Part shown: positions 36,871 through 45,846 of the stretch, piece after piece
Layout of the letters: the number at the start of each line of letters is the position of its first letter
How positions within the stretch are numbered: position 1 is the stretch's first letter
From: Alphaproteobacteria bacterium
Lineage (GTDB): Bacteria > Pseudomonadota > Alphaproteobacteria > UBA3830
Direction: 5' to 3'
DNA length: 64,000 bases
Assembly (NCBI GenBank): GCA_017649895.1
Contig: JAGCFW010000008.1
Span: 29,459 to 93,458, forward strand
Notes under the pieces: generated by a model
The model's database searches: none
Told to the model about the DNA's origin: nothing
The model's input: only the letters and a program-made list of their open reading frames with translations
Position numbers and translations under genes: made by a program

Positions 36871-36918
36871 AGCACGTTGGGGTTTGTTTTTTGAAAAAAT
36901 TATTAAAGCCCCTTATGA
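36871..36918 (-). repeat. Dispersed hairpin repeat, copy A
   Basis: Core GGGGTTTGTTTTTTGAAAAA with flanking arms GGGGTTT/AAGCCCC; related copies at 44243-44288 and 51866-51913. Located after the restriction gene, where it could also terminate transcription. Confidence 0.75.
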
Positions 36919-36924
36919 GTAGGT

Positions 36925-39807
36925 TCAAAACAAATTTCCATTTAGTTTTGCGTATATAAGTTCACAATAATCGAGCATATACTTCGCGGAAGCTCCTTTC
37001 CTTTTCATATTCTCGAAGGTCTTATCGTCCAAAATTACATAATGCCAAATTGAATTCATTCGATCTTCAGAATGTAATTCATTGACTTTTTTAATCCAAT
37101 CGAGAGCGCTTGTTTGCTTTTGTACGACATTCTCTTGACTGACGTCCTTTTGTGCTTTTGTTTCAACTATGTAGATATCACTACCTATTTTAACCATAAA
37201 ATCAGGAGAGTAAGAAGAAAGCATCCCATCTATTCTGATATACTTCATACGAGCGAATTTATGATGATTTTCGTTGATTTTTAAGAGACGTTCTACTTCG
37301 GAATCTGCATCAACAAATTCTAAAAAGCTTTTCTCAAATTCTCCTTTGTTAGATGGATATCCCGTTCTTTCATAAATAGATTTTTGAATATTTAAAGAAA
37401 AATTCTTTCGTATTTTTAAGTTTGGAACTTCCGAAAAATACCTCTTTTTAACTATGGCTTCTTCCACTTTTACATTATTTAAAAGTTCATAAATCGATTG
37501 ACTTATCTCTTTCATAATGTGTTTTATAACTTCACCTTTCAGTAACATTAAAATGCGCCAATTATTTCTGTCCATTGGATCAAAAGACTCTTCAAATAGT
37601 TTATTGCGTATGTATTCATCGATTACAGCCGCCAACGAAGTTTGATTGATCTGTAATATCGGAAATTCTTCATGATATTTAGAAATGTTTGTAGTAATTG
37701 CCGCAACTATCTTAGCCAAAAAATCGTTGTAGCTTTTTGCGTCAAAAATACCACTATGAACTTTATATTCACCAAAGAGAGTTTTTACGGTCATTTCTTG
37801 AGCTTCAAAAATTTCATTCGAATGATCTGTAATGGATTTTAACTGTTTTAACGTCCACGGAAGAGCTTTGAAATTGTCGGCACTCAGTTTTTTGGGAGAT
37901 AACATTTCCTCTCGATCTTTTACGATATATGGAATATAGAAATCATAATCTTTGTAATTTTCTTTCAATCCAACTGTGATAATATCTCCTAAAATATCTT
38001 TTCGTTTAACTTCTTCTTTCTCTTCAAAAATCATATCTTTTTTCAGATCTTCATAAAATTGGATAAATTGAGGATGTTCTACTATATGTAAGATATCATA
38101 ATAACCGTTGGGTTCTTGTTTTAAATCAAGCATTTTATGACGATTTTCCGTTTTGATTTCGGTGTATTCCGGCTCACGCCACATTAATCTCAAACCACGC
38201 CCGATGACCTGTTCCAAAAGAATAGAACTGTCTGCAGAACGTAACGGAACTATCACACAAACATTGTTTACGTCAAATCCTTCGCGTAACATTAAGACCG
38301 ATACAATGATCTTCGGAGAGGATTTTTCATCAATATTAAACAGAGTTTGTTTCAAGTTCTTCCATTCATCAGGCTTGATATTTCCCTTTTTATCTGAATC
38401 TATTTGGACTACGTTTCGATCAGACCATCCGCTTTGCCCAAGAAAATCCATCACCATGTTAGAAACCTTTGTATTTTCACAAACTACGAGCATTTTCGGA
38501 TATTTATTGTACTTAACAAATTCTTCCTCCAAAAGTTGAAGACGTACCAATCCTGCTCTCAGCATTAATTTCTGCCCATCTGATAATCCAACGATTTCTT
38601 TACCGTCGTAGATAGCTTTAAAATTCAAATCATTATCAGAAAGAGAATCTATTTCTTTACGTCTGTCTATTGCAATCGTCTTTACTAAACCTGAATAAAT
38701 AGCTTGGTGCAAAGTATAATCAACGATCACATGCGGGAAATAATGTTTCGTACGCCTTTGACCTGAGCCTGTCACGTCATAGGGAGTTGCAGAGAAATCT
38801 ATCTGAATAAAGTTTTCTTTTTTATTTTCAGAAATATAATTTAGCGACTTTTGCCATTCGACTTCTTTTATCTCGTCAGCGGTTTTGGTTTCATGAATGT
38901 GATGTGCTTCATCGTTGAATACGCATATATTCTCGAGAGATCGCAAATACTCCAACTCGTTACCACTCAAATATTGATTATCCAGAGATTCCAGCGAATG
39001 TCCTGCAGTTGTACCCGGAGTAATCGGCAGTAAATCCTTTACGATACTACTTGGATTTGAAAAAGGAGAAGAACCCTCTTCAGCTTCGTTTTCAGCTCCC
39101 ATTAGTACGTGCCAATTGGTAACGATGATTCCTTCTCCCGTAACTTTACGTCCTATTTCATCTTTTTTTATGACACTATTTTGTACAAAGCTTAAAACTG
39201 ATTCACGATATTTTTCAGGAACAAAAAGCTCCTGATATCGTTTTAAATCTGATGTTTCAAAATCTCGAATTCCATCTTCGTTTTCTTTACCTAAAAAAGC
39301 ATCGAGCAATCTTTCATATACAATCAATCCAGGAGCAACAAAAAGAAAATTCTTTGTAAATGAACAGCTCTTTTTTGAGTTATTGAATTTTGCATTCAGA
39401 TATTGCCATAAGAAAATCGCATGCATACACCAAGTCTTACCCGTTCCGGTCGCCATTTTGATACAATATTTCGGATGAGAAAATTTATCTTTCTTTATGG
39501 TTTGGAGAAATCTGTCGTTTACAATATCCGAATTTGCTTGTTGATACAGATCGGATACTGACTTAGTTTTTAAAATTTCATGGCAGTAAATCGTATTCAA
39601 AATCGCTTGTTTCTGTCCTTCGTGAAAGTTGAATTCTCTTTCATCACAGAAAGCTTGGGAAAACCAAAAGCGCAGCAAATCTTGAGTTATCGGACTCACT
39701 TTGTTGATAAATTTCCCCGATTCCCATTCTTCATTAACCCTTTTCGTTAGCTGTTCAGCGAATCTTAAAGGAATCTCTCTCGTTCCCGTGTTGAGCAAAT
39801 TAGGCAT
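36925..39807 (-). CDS. res: Type III restriction endonuclease Res subunit
   Basis: 960 residues. Superfamily 2 helicase motifs: Walker A IKMATGTGKTWCMH (about residue 116), DEAH-like VFNDEAHHIHETK near 300, and VIGRGLRLMWREPE (motif VI). The C-terminal nuclease has SPDFMVKIGSDIYIVETKAQ, matching the PD-(D/E)XK pattern. Translocates along DNA from unmethylated sites together with Mod and cleaves DNA. The start codon lies one base from the mod stop. Cargo defence gene of the island. Confidence 0.93.
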   Translation of the reverse strand: MPNLLNTGTREIPLRFAEQLTKRVNEEWESGKFINKVSPITQDLLRFWFSQAFCDEREFNFHEGQKQAILNTIYCHEILKTKSVSDLYQQANSDIVNDRFLQTIKKDKFSHPKYCIKMATGTGKTWCMHAIFLWQYLNAKFNNSKKSCSFTKNFLFVAPGLIVYERLLDAFLGKENEDGIRDFETSDLKRYQELFVPEKYRESVLSFVQNSVIKKDEIGRKVTGEGIIVTNWHVLMGAENEAEEGSSPFSNPSSIVKDLLPITPGTTAGHSLESLDNQYLSGNELEYLRSLENICVFNDEAHHIHETKTADEIKEVEWQKSLNYISENKKENFIQIDFSATPYDVTGSGQRRTKHYFPHVIVDYTLHQAIYSGLVKTIAIDRRKEIDSLSDNDLNFKAIYDGKEIVGLSDGQKLMLRAGLVRLQLLEEEFVKYNKYPKMLVVCENTKVSNMVMDFLGQSGWSDRNVVQIDSDKKGNIKPDEWKNLKQTLFNIDEKSSPKIIVSVLMLREGFDVNNVCVIVPLRSADSSILLEQVIGRGLRLMWREPEYTEIKTENRHKMLDLKQEPNGYYDILHIVEHPQFIQFYEDLKKDMIFEEKEEVKRKDILGDIITVGLKENYKDYDFYIPYIVKDREEMLSPKKLSADNFKALPWTLKQLKSITDHSNEIFEAQEMTVKTLFGEYKVHSGIFDAKSYNDFLAKIVAAITTNISKYHEEFPILQINQTSLAAVIDEYIRNKLFEESFDPMDRNNWRILMLLKGEVIKHIMKEISQSIYELLNNVKVEEAIVKKRYFSEVPNLKIRKNFSLNIQKSIYERTGYPSNKGEFEKSFLEFVDADSEVERLLKINENHHKFARMKYIRIDGMLSSYSPDFMVKIGSDIYIVETKAQKDVSQENVVQKQTSALDWIKKVNELHSEDRMNSIWHYVILDDKTFENMKRKGASAKYMLDYCELIYAKLNGNLF

Positions 39808-39808
39808 C

Positions 39809-41668
39809 TCATATCTCCTTTATCACGCAAGCTTCTAATCCGAAAACATCAACTGCTTTCACGTAAATTTTTCGTTTTCTCTCTATTTTCGGAGCAACAA
39901 TTTTAGCCGTTGTAATCGTTCTGAACTCATCATGATTGTTAAAAGTGTTCCCTCGATAGTCTTGCCATTTGTTGCGGAAAGTTATGCCGTCGAAATCTGG
40001 ATCCACACTCCAATATTCGATTAAAGCCAGAGGATCTTGTGCAATTATATCCTGAAGTTTTTCTTTATTCTTTTCATCTAACGGCAGTGCATCGGGAGAA
40101 AGCAATACATAGTTATCCAACTCTATGGTAATTTCTTCTTCGCTTGAACTTACGCTTCTGACTCGCGGTTCCTTTATGGTCAGATATTGTAGAGATGCAA
40201 ACCGAATCTTTCCGCTATCGATTAATTTCTCATAACAACGATTCTTACTTAACTGAGAAAGTAAATCAGGAGGAATAACCAAAACTTCGAGCTGTTTTTT
40301 ATCAAATTGTTTTATGACTTCAACGATATCAAACATGAAGTTCCAGCCGAGAACGATGACTTTATTCCATCCGCCTAGAAGAGTGTTTTTAAATTCTAAA
40401 GCGCGCTTTAAAGTTGATAATCCTGTCATTTTGTTTGGACTGTCGACATAAACAAGTGTCCGACCATCTTGCAATTTCCCAAGATTTCTTGGAATACCTT
40501 CTTCATGAAACGGCTGAGCTCCGTATAAATTCAGAACGACTTGAGATAAATCCCCAACGCGCTTAAATTCCTTTGTCGCTGCGAACACTTCTTTTTGATA
40601 ATCTCCGACAGATTGATACAGAAACGGTTTTGCTTCCTGATCGATCAATCTTTTTCTCATAATCATATTTGCGGGCTTGCCAAGATCGGACATAATCCAT
40701 CGCCGACCTAATTTTTCCGCTACAGCTCCCGTCGTTCCGCTTCCCGCAAAGAAATCGGCAACGATAGAGTTTTCGTTTGAAGAAGCTTTTATAATGCGTT
40801 CCAATAGTTTTTCGGGTTTCTGAGTGTCGTAGTTAAGTCGTTCTTTTGAACTTCGACCAACCATATCTATCTCCCAATAGTCTTTACAGTTAACCAAAGT
40901 ATACCAACCTATGTCATCTTCAAATTCTTCTATTCCTTTAAAATGGTATGGCTTTAACTCTCTGTTATAAGACTTTTCTTTTTGTATATGAAAAATTTGC
41001 AATTCTTCGTTTTTTCTGTAAAACAAGATGTCATCGTGTTTTTTTGCAAAAGCAGATTTTCCAGCTCCTCCAGATTTGTAGCACCATACAATCTCATTAA
41101 CCAAGTTCTCTTTCCCAAATATCTCATCCATTAGAATCTTTACATAGTGACACACATGCCAATCAAGATGCACGTAAATCGATCCCCTTTCGGATAGCAA
41201 TTCCTTCATCAAGCATAATCTCGGATACAGATTTTTCAGATAGCTTACCGTCCCGTCTTTCCACATGTCGGAGTAAGCAAATTGTTCCAAAACAGTCGGT
41301 TTCAGATTAATTTCATCATTAGGAAGCTTTATTTTCGTACGATAATCTGCTTTTGAATCAAATGGCGGGTCAATGTAAATCAAGTCGATCATTCCTCGCA
41401 TAGAAGGTAATCCTGTTGCCGGATCTCCGTTCAACAAAGCCTGCATTACCAGCAAATTATCTCCATAACATAGGCGATTGAACCAATCCCGTTTATCAAA
41501 ACATTGTCCACCTACAAAGAAATTGCTGTCTTTACGCACAGGAAGTACGCATTCGTTTGTTTGCAAAAGTATTCTATGGTTACTCTCCAGACGTCGGAGA
41601 ATCTTCTCGACCTCTTTTTTTCCTTCTGCCACAATCTTCGGCAGCACATCGATTAGGGACATCGGCAT
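39809..41668 (-). CDS. mod: Type III DNA methyltransferase Mod subunit
   Basis: About 619 residues. N6-adenine methyltransferase motifs: IDLIYIDPPFDSKADYRTK (motif IV, DPPF) near residue 100 and VADFFAGSGTTGAVAEKLG (motif I) near 310, the beta-class order usual for Mod. ATG 41668 has GGAGG nine bases upstream; ATG 41662 and TTG 41674 are alternatives. That ribosome-binding site lies inside an inverted-repeat arm (41675-41692) related to sequence before the serine recombinase. Recognition site unknown. Confidence 0.93.
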   Translation of the reverse strand: MPMSLIDVLPKIVAEGKKEVEKILRRLESNHRILLQTNECVLPVRKDSNFFVGGQCFDKRDWFNRLCYGDNLLVMQALLNGDPATGLPSMRGMIDLIYIDPPFDSKADYRTKIKLPNDEINLKPTVLEQFAYSDMWKDGTVSYLKNLYPRLCLMKELLSERGSIYVHLDWHVCHYVKILMDEIFGKENLVNEIVWCYKSGGAGKSAFAKKHDDILFYRKNEELQIFHIQKEKSYNRELKPYHFKGIEEFEDDIGWYTLVNCKDYWEIDMVGRSSKERLNYDTQKPEKLLERIIKASSNENSIVADFFAGSGTTGAVAEKLGRRWIMSDLGKPANMIMRKRLIDQEAKPFLYQSVGDYQKEVFAATKEFKRVGDLSQVVLNLYGAQPFHEEGIPRNLGKLQDGRTLVYVDSPNKMTGLSTLKRALEFKNTLLGGWNKVIVLGWNFMFDIVEVIKQFDKKQLEVLVIPPDLLSQLSKNRCYEKLIDSGKIRFASLQYLTIKEPRVRSVSSSEEEITIELDNYVLLSPDALPLDEKNKEKLQDIIAQDPLALIEYWSVDPDFDGITFRNKWQDYRGNTFNNHDEFRTITTAKIVAPKIERKRKIYVKAVDVFGLEACVIKEI

Positions 41669-41675
41669 CTTCAAA

Positions 41676-41822
41676 AACCTCCGGTTATTTTGAATATTTT
41701 GCTGAGAGAAGTTGTTAGCTTTTTATAACACCTCAAATTTGAGAGCAGAATTAATAAAATTTTAATCTTTAAATGATAAAAATTACTTAGATAGTACTAC
41801 TGAAAATAACCGGAGAGTTTCT
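41676..41822. repeat. Inverted repeats in the mod/recombinase gap
   Basis: Left arm ACCTCCGGTTATTTT (41678-41692) and right arm AAAATAACCGGAGAGT (41805-41820) are inverted copies. The right arm and its flank (GTACTACTGAAAATAACC) recur inverted at 53671-53697. Possible recombinase-binding sites or remnants of element ends. Confidence 0.7.
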
Positions 41823-41890
41823 TTCAGTATCAGTGGGGTTGCGGTATAATATCCTTGGAAAGAAAATGATTATTAACTAAGGATATTGTG

Positions 41891-42514
41891 ATGATTTACG
41901 GATATATTAGAGTAAGCACTGAGCAGCAGAATACAGTTAACCAAAAGCATGAAATTTCAACCTTTGCAGAGAAAAACGAGCTTCATATTGATAAATGGGT
42001 AGACGAAACGATTTCTTCTCGCAAGCCTCTGAAGGAACGCAAGCTTGGAAGTTTGATCAAAAAGTTGAAAAAAGGTGACATTCTCATTGCCAGCGAATTA
42101 AGCAGGCTTGGCAGAAATCTGATGGAAGTGATGGGAATCCTTCAAAAATGCCTGGAGAACGAATGTCAGGTGTGGACTCTCAAGGAGAACTACCGACTTG
42201 GTGCGGATATTCAGAGCAAAGTTTTGGCTTTCGCTTTTTCACTCGCTAACGAGATAGAAAGGCAGCTGATTTCCGACCGTACGCGGGAATCTCTGAAGCG
42301 AGTAAAGGCTGAAGGGAAACACATCGGACGCCCTTTCGGCAGCACTTACAGAAAATTGAAGAGAAAGCATAACAAAATCAAAGAACTTCTCGCGAAAAAG
42401 GTTTCAAAAGCGGAAATCGCCCGCCTGCTTGGGTGTGATTGGAATACTTTGAACCGATATGTTAAAGAGCAAATTGTTCCTGTAAGCGGTGTTATGAGTA
42501 ATACGGTTATATAA
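41891..42514 (+). CDS. Serine recombinase (resolvase/invertase family)
   Basis: 207 residues. Catalytic Ser9 in MIYGYIRVSTEQQN, with arginines in LIASELSRLGRNLMEVM, and ISDRTRESLKRVKAEGKHIGRP at the junction to a C-terminal helix-turn-helix (KVSKAEIARLLGCDWNTLNRY). Resembles Hin/Pin-type recombinases. ATG 41891 follows an in-frame GTG. It may resolve or invert DNA around the inverted repeats upstream; a short degraded copy lies at 53786-53845. Confidence 0.92.
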   Translation: MIYGYIRVSTEQQNTVNQKHEISTFAEKNELHIDKWVDETISSRKPLKERKLGSLIKKLKKGDILIASELSRLGRNLMEVMGILQKCLENECQVWTLKENYRLGADIQSKVLAFAFSLANEIERQLISDRTRESLKRVKAEGKHIGRPFGSTYRKLKRKHNKIKELLAKKVSKAEIARLLGCDWNTLNRYVKEQIVPVSGVMSNTVI

Positions 42515-42536
42515 TCGCTATTATTTTGAAATCGCG

Positions 42537-42562
42537 AGGGACACGTTTTTGTATGTGTCCCT
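42537..42562. terminator. Hairpin between recombinase and exported-protein gene
   Basis: 8-bp perfect stem AGGGACAC/GTGTCCCT with a 10-base loop, between convergent genes. No long T-run, so termination is likely but not certain. Confidence 0.55.
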
Positions 42563-42596
42563 GTTACTGTTTGAGTTATAACACAAATTTAGTTTT

Positions 42597-43946
42597 TTAA
42601 TTTTTTTCAATAAAATTCGGACTTAACTGGAATAGCCACAAACTGTAATTAACCAAATCTGGATTCTTTCTTTCCTGATTACGACTACCATAATACGGAC
42701 ACCCAGAAATAACCACTGTGTTAGGCTTATCACCATCTTCAGGAGTAATTTCCGCAAGCATTTGTTCACAACGATCTATTGACGAATTAAAAAAATTTGT
42801 GCATGGATCGTTATATGATACCGCATAAAATGGTTCTGATAAGATACTGTCTCGTTTTCGCAGATATTGTGGCATCCGCTCTGTGTGAGTATATTTTTTG
42901 TAATATGAAAGGCTATCTTCTTCGGAACCATAGTACAATTCTTGAATATCTTCGAGATAATTTTTGCTATTTTTCAGGTACTTTAAGAAGTTATTACCAT
43001 CATTCTCATCCAATTCTTTTATATATTTACCAAATTCTTCCAAATATCCCTTAGTCAGATCTTTTGTTTTATTTTCAACTTTATAAAAAGATTCAGACAA
43101 TCCCTTTTCATTAAATTTTAAATTTCTCGTATATACTCCCAGCTCGTTCAACGATTTTATATAATCAGCAGCAGCTTTTAGATGCTTATCAAAATCATCG
43201 TATTTATAAGACCAAGTATTTGATATATTCAGATATGCTTCGAAAGTTGAATTTATTTCTTTATTTTTTTGAAACTTAATCTTATTCCAAAACGATCTTA
43301 TTGTAGAATAATCCATTGATTTTATTGATTCACTTAATAACGGAAAACAATAAGCGATCCTACCTATAGCTTCAAGTTCTTTCTTCCTATCTCCATACTC
43401 TAGTATATCGCACAATTGCATCACTTTATATGGAGGTCTTCTTTTACTATTTATCCACAAGTTGTCATAGTCATAATTGATTGGAATTAACCCATTCAAA
43501 TATGCATCGCCTTTATAAAACAAAATATTTTTTCCTCCTAATTTTGTTCTTTTCGATTCATTTTTTTTTCGTCTTATCTCAAATGCATCAAATGATTCTC
43601 CTATCATATCCAAAGCATCTTCTGTAGAAACTAAATTGTCTATTCCCAACGCCTGCTCGGCTGCTTTAATAAAAGATGATATAGCTTCTTTCTGTAAATC
43701 TGGATCATTTACTCCTAACGCCTGTTCAATTGCTTTAATAAAATTTGGATATTTATCTAAATCTACTGCTACCCCATACTTTTTATTTACTTTAGCTTTT
43801 TTTGGATTAGATTCTTGACCTTCTATTTTAACTTCAGAAAGACTGTGCGATCTTTTGAGATTACTTTCATCTGAAACCATTCCATATAAGCTTGGAACGA
43901 TGAACAACAACCACAAAAATTTCAGAAATTTAACATATTGTTTCAT
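42597..43946 (-). CDS. Exported protein carried by the island
   Basis: 449 residues from ATG 43946, which has AAAAAAGGAGG upstream. A signal peptide (FLKFLWLLFIVPSLYG) leads into a basic segment, KKAKVNKKYG after KRSHSLSE, that looks like a eukaryotic nuclear localisation signal. An internal duplication follows: FIKAIEQALGVND and FIKAAEQALGIDN. The rest is Tyr/Lys-rich and unrecognised. An exported, possibly host-directed protein as island cargo is notable, since it links horizontal transfer to host interaction; the role is inference. Confidence 0.75.
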   Translation of the reverse strand: MKQYVKFLKFLWLLFIVPSLYGMVSDESNLKRSHSLSEVKIEGQESNPKKAKVNKKYGVAVDLDKYPNFIKAIEQALGVNDPDLQKEAISSFIKAAEQALGIDNLVSTEDALDMIGESFDAFEIRRKKNESKRTKLGGKNILFYKGDAYLNGLIPINYDYDNLWINSKRRPPYKVMQLCDILEYGDRKKELEAIGRIAYCFPLLSESIKSMDYSTIRSFWNKIKFQKNKEINSTFEAYLNISNTWSYKYDDFDKHLKAAADYIKSLNELGVYTRNLKFNEKGLSESFYKVENKTKDLTKGYLEEFGKYIKELDENDGNNFLKYLKNSKNYLEDIQELYYGSEEDSLSYYKKYTHTERMPQYLRKRDSILSEPFYAVSYNDPCTNFFNSSIDRCEQMLAEITPEDGDKPNTVVISGCPYYGSRNQERKNPDLVNYSLWLFQLSPNFIEKN

Positions 43947-44020
43947 AAACAAACCTCCTTTTTTCTTTCATTTTGAGTAACACACATCGCGCCAAAAAGA
44001 TGATTTTCCAAAACAAAGGT

Positions 44021-44115
44021 GTTCCGAAAGCATCACTTTCGCGAATTATGCATTCCGCCAGCTTATACAATGCAAGCGGACATCAATTGTCACTACAAAA
44101 ACTACACACACTACT
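44021..44115. repeat. 95-base dispersed repeat, copy 1
   Basis: Shares GTTCCGAAAGCATCACTTTC and CATCAATTGTCACTACAAAA with 54057-54151; the middle third is more diverged. Confidence 0.85.
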
Positions 44116-44242
44116 CAAACTCATTCAGAAGTAGCATAGGATTAGTTGGTTTTCAATGATGTTTTGGGTTTCTAGAAAGGTAATTATGCTATGTATCTTT
44201 GCATTAGTGATAACTTTTTCGGAAACAGTGTAATCGTTTCAA

Positions 44243-44288
44243 TTCACTGTGGGGTTTGTTTTCTAAAAAAATTGCTAGCCCCACATTG
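44243..44288. repeat. Dispersed hairpin repeat, copy C
   Basis: TGTGGGG/CCCCACA stem around a GGTTTGTTTTCTAAAAAAAT core. Relates to copies A and B; stem bases differ but pairing is kept. Confidence 0.65.
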
Positions 44289-44377
44289 TTTAAAAAATTA
44301 GAAATACATTTCAAAAAGTTTGCAAATTTTGAGAGTTTTAGATATTATTTTCTAAAAGTGATTAAAAGGATACGGAT

Positions 44378-45571
44378 TTGATAAACAGACCTGAATATTT
44401 AAAGAAATTGCATCAATTTAAGGATAAGAATGTAATCAAGGTTATCATGGGCATTCGCAGATGCGGGAAATCCACTATATTTGAATTGTTTCAAAAAGAT
44501 CTTCTCGAGAACGGAGTAACAAAAGATCAGATTCAATTCATAAATTTTGAAAACATGGACTTCGAACATCTTCTTAATTATCGCGTGCTGCATGAGCATA
44601 TCAAATCTAAACTAATAGCGGACAAAATGAATTATATTTTTCTTGATGAAATTCAAAACGTCGAGAATTTTCAAAAGGTCGTAGACAGCCTGCAACTTCT
44701 TCCGAATGTCGATATTTACATAACAGGATCAAATGCCCACTTGCTGTCTGGAGAGTTAGCCACTTTGCTTTCAGGAAGGTACGTTACAGTTAATATGTTA
44801 CCGCTGTCTTTTAATGAATATCTTTCGTCTTTTTCAGATAAAACCGATTTGGGAAGAAAGTTCAAAGATTACCTTGTTAACAGTTCTTTTCCATATACTA
44901 CTGAACTAAACGGAAATCGAGATTTAATTCGCGATTATTTAAATGGGCTTTACAGTACGATTGTTTTGAAAGATATTATGTCGCGTAACAATATTTTGAA
45001 TAGCTTGGTGCTTGAGGATGTGATTCGTTTCATGTTTAAAAACATAGGAAATCTTTCATCGATCAAAAGCATAAGCGACACAATGACCTCTGATGGTCGC
45101 AAAATATCTACTCATACGGTAGAGAATTATCTCTCTGGACTTATTAATAGCTATGTTTTGCACAAAGTTGGTCGTTACGACGTAAGGGGAAAGCAATATC
45201 TCAAGTCACGGGATAAATATTACGTTGCAGATATTGGATTGAGGTATTTTCTTCTGGGAAGTCGAGATGTTGATTACGGGCAGGTTTTGGAAAATGTTGT
45301 ATATCTGGAACTGCTGCGCAGAGGATATGAGATTTACGTAGGAAAAGTCGGTGCTTTGGAAATCGATTTTGTTGCACTTAAAAATGGAGAAACTGAATAT
45401 TATCAAGTGGCTTATACAGTTAAAAATGAGAACACCCTTGCTCGAGAATTATGCTCATTGGAGGCCGTCACCGACCATAACCGAAAGTATCTGATAACAA
45501 TGGATGATCTTCCGACAACGTTTTACAACGGAATAAAGCAAATAAACGCAATCGATTGGCTATTGGAGTAA
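44378..45571 (+). CDS. AAA-family ATPase with DUF4143 domain
   Basis: 397 residues from TTG 44378 with AAGGA upstream. Walker A VIMGIRRCGKSTIFELF and Walker B YIFLDEIQNVENF, then TGSNAHLLSGELATLLSGR and LPLSFNEYL, typical of AAA_14 ATPases. The C-terminal half is DUF4143 with the PD-(D/E)XK-like core GALEIDFVALKNGETEYYQVAY. These proteins are widespread, often near mobile DNA, and poorly understood. It is the only large plus-strand cargo gene in the right half of the island. Confidence 0.9.
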   Translation: MINRPEYLKKLHQFKDKNVIKVIMGIRRCGKSTIFELFQKDLLENGVTKDQIQFINFENMDFEHLLNYRVLHEHIKSKLIADKMNYIFLDEIQNVENFQKVVDSLQLLPNVDIYITGSNAHLLSGELATLLSGRYVTVNMLPLSFNEYLSSFSDKTDLGRKFKDYLVNSSFPYTTELNGNRDLIRDYLNGLYSTIVLKDIMSRNNILNSLVLEDVIRFMFKNIGNLSSIKSISDTMTSDGRKISTHTVENYLSGLINSYVLHKVGRYDVRGKQYLKSRDKYYVADIGLRYFLLGSRDVDYGQVLENVVYLELLRRGYEIYVGKVGALEIDFVALKNGETEYYQVAYTVKNENTLARELCSLEAVTDHNRKYLITMDDLPTTFYNGIKQINAIDWLLE

Positions 45572-45600
45572 TTTTTAATTGATTATATCTCTTATCAGTA

Positions 45601-45617
45601 GTTAACAATTCGTTAAC
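45601..45617. promoter_or_regulatory. GTTAAC-N5-GTTAAC motif
   Basis: GTTAACAATTCGTTAAC. Similar 17-mers at 9740-9756, 24087-24103 and 30042-30058. Confidence 0.35.
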
Positions 45618-45771
45618 TTTTATATAAAACAAATTGATTTAGCTTATCTCGTGCATACCGTTGGATCAGTGTACTTCAAAAATACTGGCTCCAAGATCAT
45701 CTTGGGGAACAAGTGGAAAGGTGGCAATCTCTGAAATTTAAGCACTTATTGGGTGGCACAAGTTTATATAA

Positions 45772-45793
45772 AAAGGGGGAATATTCCCCCTTT
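45772..45793. terminator. 22-bp perfect palindrome between convergent island genes
   Basis: AAAGGGGGAAT/ATTCCCCCTTT, 11-bp arms with no fixed loop, placed between the ATPase and the DUF927 gene; likely a bidirectional terminator. Confidence 0.6.
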
Positions 45794-45846
45794 AATTCCA
45801 TCTGATCTTGTTAAAATTTGAGCATTCCACCTTTTCCCCTAAAAAA

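Larger units (their letters stand above)
43947..44377. other. Divergent gap carrying two dispersed repeats
   Basis: Contains a 95-base sequence (44021-44115) about 85 percent identical to 54057-54151, beginning with a small stem-loop GAAAG-CATCA-CTTTC, and hairpin repeat copy C (44243-44288). It separates divergent genes and so should also hold promoters. Confidence 0.7.
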
